Shown: piece after piece, positions 27,823 through 34,794 of the stretch
How the letters are laid out: each line of letters begins with the position of its first letter
Position numbering within the stretch: position 1 is the first letter of the stretch
Assembly: GCF_040640215.1 (NCBI RefSeq)
Contig: NZ_JBFABG010000013.1
Span: forward strand, 62,001 to 126,000
Direction: 5' to 3'
Source of the DNA: Actinosynnema sp040640215
GTDB lineage: Bacteria > Actinomycetota > Actinomycetes > Mycobacteriales > Pseudonocardiaceae
DNA length: 64,000 nucleotides
Translations under genes and position numbers: made by a program
Notes under the pieces: generated by a model
Database searches by the model: none
Seen by the model: only the letters and a program-made list of their open reading frames with translations
What the model was told of the DNA's origin: nothing

Positions 27823-28176
27823 CGCGAGCGTAGCGCAGCGCGGGGACCTCTCCCGAGGAACGGGAACCGCCGCCGCGATCGCCTTCGGGTGCCGGTGCGG
27901 GATGTCACCGAGTCGTCCGGGAGCCCGGCCCGGTCCCCCCGCTGCCTCCGAGGTCGGCGATGCGGCCGTTTCCCGCCGGCCGGCACCGGTTTCCGGCGAG
28001 CCGCGTTCCGCCTTCTCCACAACTCCCTGCCGCGCAACCGTTTCGCGGTCGACGACGGCGCGGCCCACCGACCGCGGCGTGGCGCGGGTGAGGTGCCGAC
28101 CTGGGCCCGGAGACGCGTGTCACGCGATGCACATCGCCCCGCGACACGCCCATGTGGGGCCCGGTTGCGAACGGAT
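27823..28176. other. Spacer between two divergent cobalamin riboswitches
   Basis: 354 bases that must hold the metE promoter (minus). Open frames crossing it have no RBS or family resemblance; no gene or further RNA element was recognised. Confidence 0.4.
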
Positions 28177-28192
28177 CTACAACATGTAGTGT
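28165..28192 (+). promoter_or_regulatory. nrd promoter with overlapping NrdR box
   Basis: TTGCGA (28165-28170) and TAGTGT (28187-28192) are 16 bases apart, giving a start near 28199, right where the riboswitch begins. CTACAACATGTAGTGT (28177-28192) is a palindrome whose reverse complement matches 12 of 16 positions of the NrdR-box consensus and covers the spacer and -10. The NrdR gene lies at the end of the same locus. Only one box was convincing; NrdR sites usually come in pairs. Confidence 0.6.
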
Positions 28193-28194
28193 CT

Positions 28195-28392
28195 CGCCCG
28201 TCGAAGGTTCCGACGCCCTCCCCGAGGGCCGAGGAGGCAAGAGGGAACCCGGTGCGAATCCGGGACTGCCCCGCAGCGGTGAGCGGAAACAACCGCCGTC
28301 AGACAGCACTGGGAGCGCGTGCTCCCGGGAAGCGACGGCCAGTAGGTCCGGCTGGACAGCCGGGTGTCCGCGAGTCCGAAGACCTGCCGTCG
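28195..28392 (+). promoter_or_regulatory. Cobalamin (AdoCbl) riboswitch upstream of nrdAB
   Basis: Contains GCAAGAGGGAACCCGGTG, GGGACTGCCCCGCAGCGGT (28262-28280), AAGCGACGGCC and the closing AGTCCGAAGACCTGCC (28373-28388), the full conserved core. It shares long identical blocks with the metE element in the opposite orientation. A B12 riboswitch before class I ribonucleotide reductase is known from Streptomyces coelicolor, where B12 favours the class II enzyme NrdJ. Confidence 0.95.
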
Positions 28393-28522
28393 ATGCGCGC
28401 GCCGGCCGGCGCGCGCGTGTCCGGGGCCTCGTGGGCGGGCCGACACGGATGGTCGCGCCGTTGCGCGCGCTCTGTGCGGTCGCCGCGTGCTCCGGGCCGT
28501 TGAGGCTCGCGAGGAGAGGGCT

Positions 28523-31390
28523 TTGTCGACCACAACCACGGGCACCGGTGTCGCGCAGGTTCGAGTGATCCGCCGCGACGGCACCGTCTCGGCCTTCGAC
28601 CCCACCAAGATCCAGGTGGCCATGACCAAGGCGTTCCTGGCGGTGGAGGGTGACGTCGCGGCGGCGGCGTCCCACCTGCACCCGCTCGTGGCGGAGTTGA
28701 CCGCCCAGGTGGAGAGCGCCCTGCTCAAGCACGCCCGCCCGGAAACCACCCTGCACATCGAGCAGATCCAGGACCAGGTCGAACTGGTGCTGATGCGCGG
28801 CGGCCACCACAAGGTCGCGCGCGCCTACGTGCTGTACCGCGACGAGCACGCCAAGGCCCGGCAGGTCGTACCCGCGCCGGTGCAGTTCCGGGTCAAGGGC
28901 GCGGACGGCGACCTCGTCCCGGTGGACTGGGCGCGGATCGCGGTCGTGGTCGGCGAGGCGTGCGCCGGCCTGGCCGACGTGTCGGCGGACCCGGTGCTCT
29001 CCGAGGTCCGGCGCGCGCTCTACGACGGCATCTCGGTGGACGAACTGGCCGTCGCGCTGGTGATGTCGGCGCGCACGCTGGTGGAGACCGAGCCGAACTA
29101 CTCCTTCGTCGCCGCCCGCCTGCTGCTCGACCAGTTGCGCCGCGAGGTGCTGACCAGGGTCGCGGGCCGCCCGGTCGAGGCGACCGGCGAGCAGATGTCC
29201 TACCTGGACTACTTCCCGGACTACGTCCGGCTGGGCATCGAGCTGGACCGGCTGGACCCCGCGCTGGAGTCGTTCGACGTGGCGCGCATCGCGGCGGCGA
29301 TCCGCCCGGAGCGCGACGCGAAGTTCGACTTCCTGGGCATGCAGACGTTGTACGACCGCTACTTCCTGCACGACCACGGCGTCCGGTACGAGCTGCCCCA
29401 GGCGTTCTTCATGCGGGTCGCGATGGGCCTGGCGCTGCGCGAGGACGACCGCGAGGCGCGGGCGATCGAGTTCTACGAGCTGCTCTCCACGTTCGACTTC
29501 ATGTGCTCCACCCCGACGCTGTTCAACTCGGGCACCACCCGGGCCCAGCTCTCGTCGTGCTTCCTGACCACGGTCGACGACGACCTGGCGAGCATCTTCC
29601 AGGGCTACCAGAACAACGCGCTGCTGGCGAAGTTCTCCGGCGGGCTGGGCAACGACTGGACCCCGGTGCGCGGCATGGGCGCGCACATCAAGGGCACCAA
29701 CGGCCAGTCGCAGGGCGTCGTGCCGTTCCTCAAGATCGCCAACGACACGGCGGTCGCGGTGAACCAGGGCGGCAAGCGCAAGGGCGCGGCCTGCGCGTAC
29801 CTGGAGACCTGGCACGTCGACGTCGAGGAGTTCCTCGACCTGCGCAAGAACACCGGCGACGACCGGCGGCGCACGCACGACATGAACACCGCGAACTGGG
29901 TGCCCGACGAGTTCCTGCGCCGGGTCGAGGCGGACGCCGAGTGGACCCTGTTCTCCCCGGACGAGACGCCGGACCTGCACGACTCCTACGGCCTGGACTT
30001 CGCCACCCGCTACCGCGCCTACGAGGAGGCGGCCGACCGGGGCGAGATCCGCGTGTTCAAGCGCGTCCGCGCGACGGACCTGTGGCGGCGGATGCTGACC
30101 ATGCTGTTCGAGACCGGCCACCCGTGGATCACCTTCAAGGACCCGTGCAACCTGCGCTCCCCGCAGCAGCACACCGGTGTCGTGCACTCGTCCAACCTGT
30201 GCACCGAGATCACCCTGAACACCAGCGCCGACGAGGTCGCGGTGTGCAACCTCGGCTCGGTCAACCTGGCCAACCACGTGACGGCCCAGGGCCTGGACGC
30301 CGAGCGGCTGCACCGCACCGTCCACACCGCCGTGCGCATGTTGGACAACGTGATCGACATCAACTTCTACACGATCCCCGAGGCCCGCCGGTCCAACCTG
30401 CGGCACCGGCCGATCGGCCTGGGCCTGATGGGTTTCAGCGACGCGCTGTTCACCCTGCGGCTCGTGCCCGGCTCGCCCGAGGCGGTGGAGTTCGCCGACC
30501 GCAGCATGGAGCACATCGGCTACCACGCGCTGTCGGCGTCGGCGGACCTGGCCCGCGAGCGCGGCAGCTACGAGTCGTTCGAGGGCTCGCTGTGGAGCCG
30601 GGGCGTGCTGCCGATCGACTCGATCGCGCTGCTCGCCGACGCCCGGGGCGGGGCGCTGGACATGGACACCTCGTCCACCCTGGACTGGGACGCGCTGCGC
30701 ACCAGGGTGCGCGGCGGGATGCGCAACTCCAACACCATGGCGATCGCCCCGACCGCGACGATCTCCAACATCTGCGGCGTCGGCCAGTCCATCGAGCCGC
30801 TGTTCCGCAACCTGTACGTGAAGTCGAACATGTCCGGCGACTTCACCGTCCTCAACCGCTTCCTGGTCGACGACCTCAAGGCGCTGGGCCTGTGGGACGA
30901 GGCGATGGTGTCGGACCTGAAGTACTTCGACGGCTCGCTCGCGCCGATCGACCGGGTGCCCGAGGAGCTCAAGGCCCTCTACGCCACCGCGTTCGAGGTC
31001 CCGTCCGAGTGGCTGATCGAGGCCGGGTCGCGCCGCCAGAAGTGGATCGACCAGGCGCAGTCGCTCAACCTCTACATCGCCGCGCCCAACGGCCGCAAGC
31101 TGGACAACCTGTACCGGCTGGCCTGGCACAAGGGTCTCAAGACGACCTACTACCTGCGGTCCACCGCGGCCACCAGCGTGGAGAAGTCCACGTTGCGCGG
31201 CACCGACGGCAAGCTCAACGCCGTCCGTCCGGGCTCCGCGCCCGCGCCGACGCCCGTGCCCGCCGTCGCACCCGCGCCGACGCCCGCCGCGCCGCCCGCA
31301 CCGGCCGGGCCCCCGTCGATCCCGACCACGACGTCGGACGACGCGCTCGTCTGCTCCGTCACCGACCCCGACTGCGAGGCCTGCCAGTGA
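28523..31390 (+). CDS. nrdA: Ribonucleoside-diphosphate reductase, large (alpha) subunit
   Basis: 955 aa with a TTG start at 28523, set by AGGAG seven bases upstream (GAGGAGAGGG). N-terminal ATP-cone (VRVIRRDGTVSAFDPTKIQVAMTKAF), barrel with FNSGTTRAQLSSCF (substrate-site cysteine), SNLCTEITLN (radical cysteine and Glu region), NLGSVNL, and MAIAPTATISNICGVGQSIEP. C-terminal tail is Pro/Ala-rich and ends in PDCEACQ, the redox-active CxxC tail that is re-reduced by thioredoxin/glutaredoxin. Reduces NDPs to dNDPs with NrdB. Overlaps nrdB by four bases; controlled by the upstream riboswitch and probably NrdR. Confidence 0.97.
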   Translation: MSTTTTGTGVAQVRVIRRDGTVSAFDPTKIQVAMTKAFLAVEGDVAAAASHLHPLVAELTAQVESALLKHARPETTLHIEQIQDQVELVLMRGGHHKVARAYVLYRDEHAKARQVVPAPVQFRVKGADGDLVPVDWARIAVVVGEACAGLADVSADPVLSEVRRALYDGISVDELAVALVMSARTLVETEPNYSFVAARLLLDQLRREVLTRVAGRPVEATGEQMSYLDYFPDYVRLGIELDRLDPALESFDVARIAAAIRPERDAKFDFLGMQTLYDRYFLHDHGVRYELPQAFFMRVAMGLALREDDREARAIEFYELLSTFDFMCSTPTLFNSGTTRAQLSSCFLTTVDDDLASIFQGYQNNALLAKFSGGLGNDWTPVRGMGAHIKGTNGQSQGVVPFLKIANDTAVAVNQGGKRKGAACAYLETWHVDVEEFLDLRKNTGDDRRRTHDMNTANWVPDEFLRRVEADAEWTLFSPDETPDLHDSYGLDFATRYRAYEEAADRGEIRVFKRVRATDLWRRMLTMLFETGHPWITFKDPCNLRSPQQHTGVVHSSNLCTEITLNTSADEVAVCNLGSVNLANHVTAQGLDAERLHRTVHTAVRMLDNVIDINFYTIPEARRSNLRHRPIGLGLMGFSDALFTLRLVPGSPEAVEFADRSMEHIGYHALSASADLARERGSYESFEGSLWSRGVLPIDSIALLADARGGALDMDTSSTLDWDALRTRVRGGMRNSNTMAIAPTATISNICGVGQSIEPLFRNLYVKSNMSGDFTVLNRFLVDDLKALGLWDEAMVSDLKYFDGSLAPIDRVPEELKALYATAFEVPSEWLIEAGSRRQKWIDQAQSLNLYIAAPNGRKLDNLYRLAWHKGLKTTYYLRSTAATSVEKSTLRGTDGKLNAVRPGSAPAPTPVPAVAPAPTPAAPPAPAGPPSIPTTTSDDALVCSVTDPDCEACQ

Positions 31391-32457
31391 CCACCGACCT
31401 CCCCGACACCTCCGGCCTCGGTTCCATCGCCCGGGGCGCGGACCGCGTGCACGTGGACGACAAGTCCATGATCAACGCGCGCGCCGACGTCAACCAGCTC
31501 CTGCCGCTGAAGTACCACTGGGCGTGGGAGAAGTACCTGGACGGCTGCGCCAACCACTGGATGCCGACCGAGGTCTCCATGCAGGCCGACATCGCCCTGT
31601 GGCGCTCCCCCACCGGCCTCACCGACGACGAGCGGCACGCGATCAAGCGCAACCTCGGCTTCTTCGCCACCTCGGAGTCGTTGGTGGCGAACAACATCGT
31701 GCTCGCCGTGTACCGCCACCTGACCAACCCCGAGTGCCGCCAGTACCTGCTGCGCCAGGCGTTCGAGGAGGCCGTGCACACCCACACGTTCCAGTACATC
31801 TGCGAATCGCTCGGCCTGGACGAGGGCGAGCTGTTCAACATGTACCGCGAGGTCCCGTCGATCACCGACAAGGCCGCGTGGGCGCTGAACTACACCCAGC
31901 ACCTCGAAGACCCCGAGTTCCGCACCGGCACGCCGGAGACCGACCAGGCGTTCCTGCGCGACCTGGTGGCGTTCTACGTCGTGTTCGAGGGCATGTGGTT
32001 CTACACCGGCTTCGCCCAGATCCTGTCGTTCGGGCGGCGCAACAAGATGATCGGCATCGCCGAGCAGTACCAGTACATCCTGCGCGACGAGTCGATCCAC
32101 CTGAACTTCGGCATCGACTCGATCAACCAGATCAAGATCGAGAACCCGCACCTGTGGAACGACGCCTTCCAGGCCGAGGTCCGCACCATGCTGGGCGAGG
32201 CGTGCGAGCTGGAGATCGCCTACGGCCGCGACACCATGCCCAACGGCCTGCTCGGGCTCAACGCCGAGCAGTGCGAGCAGTACATGCACTTCATCACCAA
32301 CCGGCGCTGCGCGCAGCTCGGCCTGGCCCCGGTCTTCGGCCCGTCCGACAACCCGTTCCCGTGGATGTCGGAGGCCATCGACCTGAAGAAGGAGAAGAAC
32401 TTCTTCGAGACGCGCGTCACCGAGTACGCCTCGGGCTCGTCGCTCGACTGGGACTGA
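31387..32457 (+). CDS. nrdB: Ribonucleotide reductase small (beta) subunit of class Ic type (Phe at the radical site)
   Basis: 356 aa from the GTG at 31387 (GTGA overlap). Metal ligands align as E97 (TSESLV), E128 and H131 (FEEAVHTHTF), a Glu in VVFEGMWFY, and Glu/His in RDESIHLNFG. The residue that is the radical tyrosine in class Ia is F135, and the first ligand is Glu rather than Asp. Both features, and long identical stretches such as EEAVHTHTF.YICESLGLDEGE, match Chlamydia trachomatis R2c, which uses a Mn(IV)/Fe(III) cofactor instead of a tyrosyl radical. I therefore predict a Mn/Fe enzyme. Confidence 0.96.
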   Translation: MTTDLPDTSGLGSIARGADRVHVDDKSMINARADVNQLLPLKYHWAWEKYLDGCANHWMPTEVSMQADIALWRSPTGLTDDERHAIKRNLGFFATSESLVANNIVLAVYRHLTNPECRQYLLRQAFEEAVHTHTFQYICESLGLDEGELFNMYREVPSITDKAAWALNYTQHLEDPEFRTGTPETDQAFLRDLVAFYVVFEGMWFYTGFAQILSFGRRNKMIGIAEQYQYILRDESIHLNFGIDSINQIKIENPHLWNDAFQAEVRTMLGEACELEIAYGRDTMPNGLLGLNAEQCEQYMHFITNRRCAQLGLAPVFGPSDNPFPWMSEAIDLKKEKNFFETRVTEYASGSSLDWD

Positions 32458-32465
32458 TCCTCCCG

Positions 32466-32491
32466 GGGGCCGGGGCCGCCGCCCCGGCCCC
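32466..32491 (+). terminator. GC hairpin between nrdB and nrdR
   Basis: 11-bp perfect stem GGGGCCGGGGC / GCCCCGGCCCC with a CGCC loop, 8 bases after the nrdB stop. It may terminate nrdAB or lower read-through into nrdR. Confidence 0.65.
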
Positions 32492-32544
32492 GCGCCCGGC
32501 ACACCCGATCCCGCCGCGACACCGGAGTGGAAAGGCGACCAGCA

Positions 32545-33027
32545 GTGCGCTGCCCGTTCTGCCGCAACGCGGATTCCCGCGTGGTCGACTCGCGCGAAGT
32601 CGACGAAGGCCAGGTGATCCGCCGCCGGCGGTCCTGCTCCGGTTGCGGGCGCAGGTTCACCACCGTCGAGGAAGCCGTGCTGGCCGTGGTCAAGCGCTCC
32701 GGCGCGACCGAACCCTTCAGCCGGGACAAGGTGGTCGACGGCGTCCGCCGCGCGTGCCAGGGCCGCCAGGTGGACGACGACGCCCTGCACCTGCTCGCCC
32801 AGCGCGTCGAGGAGTCCATCCGCGCCACCGGCTGCGCCGAGATCCCCAGCCACGAGGTGGGCCTGTCCATCCTGGGGCCGCTCAGCGAGCTGGACCAGGT
32901 CGCCTACCTCCGCTTCGCCAGCGTGTACCGCTCGTTCTCCTCCGTGGAGGACTTCGAGAAGGCGATCGCGGCACTGCGCGCCGGGCCGGACGACCCGGCG
33001 GGCGACCCCCCGGAGGTTCGGGGGTAG
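32545..33027 (+). CDS. nrdR: Transcriptional repressor of ribonucleotide reductase genes
   Basis: 160 aa from the GTG at 32545 (family length 150-160). Zinc ribbon CPFC...CSGC at residues 3-35 (VRCPFCRNADSRVVDSR, RRRRSCSGCGRRFTT) and ATP-cone from about 45 (LAVVKRSGATEPFSRDKVVDGVRRAC) to 140 (LDQVAYLRFASVYRSF). NrdR senses dATP/ATP and binds palindromic boxes in nrd promoters. The probable box at 28177-28192 suggests it controls nrdAB next door. Confidence 0.97.
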   Translation: MRCPFCRNADSRVVDSREVDEGQVIRRRRSCSGCGRRFTTVEEAVLAVVKRSGATEPFSRDKVVDGVRRACQGRQVDDDALHLLAQRVEESIRATGCAEIPSHEVGLSILGPLSELDQVAYLRFASVYRSFSSVEDFEKAIAALRAGPDDPAGDPPEVRG

Positions 33028-33161
33028 GCGGCGAACCGACTCCTGCCGCCGAACGGGTGACAGGTCGTCGAACCGGCTAACGACCGCGCGGTGGCGGCGA
33101 ACCCACGGGGTGCCGCTCCGATTTCCGCCGGCACCCGCCGACCGCCGAAGAGGACGAACCC

Positions 33162-33683
33162 ATGACGTCGTCACGCCTGTTCCGTTGCGCCGCAACGGTC
33201 CTGCTCGCCGCCGCCGCCACACTGGTCGCCGTGCCCGCCCACGCGGCCGGTGTGGACCAGGTGTGCGCGGGCACCGAGGTCACCACCTTCGACCCGCCGC
33301 TGACCCTCGCCGCGCGGCCGACCACCGTCACCGTCAGCGGCGTCTACCCCACCTGCACGAACGCCGCCGCCGGCACCGCCACCTACGCCGAGACGTTCAC
33401 GCTCACCGCGTCCTGCCTGGCGCTGTTCGACTCGGGCTCGGCGCTGCGCACGTTCACCTGGGGCGGGACGACGGCACCGAGCACGTTCGAGTACAACGTC
33501 ACCTCCAACGCCGTCGCGGGCCAGGTCGTCGTGACCAACACCGGCGTGCTCACGGCCGGCGGGTTCGCACCGGCCGGCGCGGAACAGGTGATCACCCTCG
33601 TCACCCCGAACCTGCTCCAGTGCCTGGCCGGCGGCGTGCCGAGCGTGACCGGCCCGACCACCCTCACCGTCCACAGCCCGTGA
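33162..33683 (+). CDS. Secreted protein of unknown function
   Basis: 173 aa. Signal peptide with Arg then ATVLLAAAATLVAVPAHAAG. The mature part is all-beta in character, Thr/Val-rich, with five cysteines (CAGTEV, YPTC, ASCLAL, LLQC) that could form disulphides. No family is recognised; similar Thr-rich secreted proteins are common in actinomycetes. A small hairpin CCCCG-AAG-CGGGG follows near 33697-33709. Confidence 0.7.
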   Translation: MTSSRLFRCAATVLLAAAATLVAVPAHAAGVDQVCAGTEVTTFDPPLTLAARPTTVTVSGVYPTCTNAAAGTATYAETFTLTASCLALFDSGSALRTFTWGGTTAPSTFEYNVTSNAVAGQVVVTNTGVLTAGGFAPAGAEQVITLVTPNLLQCLAGGVPSVTGPTTLTVHSP

Positions 33684-33758
33684 CACCCCGGCGGTGACCC
33701 CGAAGCGGGGCCCGGCGGGAGATCACCGACGCGCCGGTCGCTGTGCTAGCTTCCGGGA

Positions 33759-34427
33759 ATGCGCGGAGGCTCCAGGCACGGTCGTACACCGGTCGCGTTC
33801 GTCAAGGCGTTCGCGGCGGTGATCGCCGCGCTGGTGCTGTCCCTCGTCGGTTCGACCACGGTCGCCCACGCGGAGGTCGCGCCGGCGAGCGCGGTGTCCG
33901 GTGGGCAGTCCGGGCGCGGCTGCGAGTGCCGGACCCCGTCGATCGACCGCTACCAGCAGTGGCTCGCCTCGGGCGAGGGCACGACCGTGCCGGCGACCGG
34001 CAGCCTGCTGGTGCGCGAGCGCCACGGGTACGCGGCCAAGGTGGCGTTCCTCAGCGCCGAGTGGCACGTGATCGTCGTCTGGCTCGGCAACGAGTTCGAA
34101 GCCCAGGCGGACCTCACCCGGTCGTCCGGCTTCTGGCTGACCTACAGCGCCACCGACGACCTCTACGTCCAGCTCCGTCCGGGCTCGCAGTGGAGCGGCG
34201 GCGACAAGTGGCTCACGCTGGTGCCCTCGACGCGCGGGAAGACCGTGCGCAAGTTCTTCAGCTTCTCCCCGGACAAGTGGACCTGGCTGCCCGAACTGGG
34301 CAAGCCGGCGCACACGTTCGCGTCGGCGTTGAGCGAGGCGCGCGGCCTGGTCTTCGTCGGCAAGACCCCCAACAAGCTCGAATTCCGCGGCCTCGACGTC
34401 AACCGGTACCGCCCGCCTTGCCGGTGA
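33759..34427 (+). CDS. Secreted protein of unknown function
   Basis: 222 aa. Arg-rich N-terminus, hydrophobic core FVKAFAAVIAALVLSLVGSTTVAHA, then a mature domain starting with a Cys pair (GCECRTPSIDRYQQWL). Trp/Phe/Lys-rich (KTVRKFFSFSPDKWTWLP) with one final Cys. A TAGCTT -10-like hexamer lies 6 bases before the ATG, so the message may be leaderless. No family recognised. Confidence 0.65.
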   Translation: MRGGSRHGRTPVAFVKAFAAVIAALVLSLVGSTTVAHAEVAPASAVSGGQSGRGCECRTPSIDRYQQWLASGEGTTVPATGSLLVRERHGYAAKVAFLSAEWHVIVVWLGNEFEAQADLTRSSGFWLTYSATDDLYVQLRPGSQWSGGDKWLTLVPSTRGKTVRKFFSFSPDKWTWLPELGKPAHTFASALSEARGLVFVGKTPNKLEFRGLDVNRYRPPCR

Positions 34428-34794
34428 GCGCACGAACCGGGCCGTGACGAACTGCCGGCCCGAGGACGACCGGGCCACGTGGCCGTGATCCGCTCGTAGC
34501 GGTGGCCCGTGGTCGCTGATCGCGCCGATCACCCCACTGGCGTGAAACCGAAGGTTCGCCCGGCACGCGGAGACGCGCGCGCTCCGGCGCTCCCACCGCC
34601 CGCCACCAGCGCACATCCGCCTCGCCGACACCGTTGTCGCGCCCTGCCCGGGGCGAGACGGGTCCGCAGCGCCCCCGGCGTGCCGCCATTCGTCCTAACC
34701 CCTGCGAGGGAACGCTCCCAGCCGATCTTGACCACCCCTCGGGCAGGGGTGAGGATCTGGCCGTGCCGCCGCATTTCGAGGAACGGACTTGCCG
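34428..34794. other. Intergenic region with hairpins, no gene seen
   Basis: 367 bases. GGCCCG-N8-CGGGCC (34457-34476) forms a terminator-like hairpin after the upstream gene, overlapping the perfect palindrome GGCCACGTGGCC (34473-34484). The rest should hold the GH3 gene promoter. Confidence 0.5.

Noticed and set aside
27526..31129. Long open frames on both strands over the riboswitches and nrdA
   Set aside because: They cross both riboswitch aptamers and the true nrdA frame; no domain or RBS.
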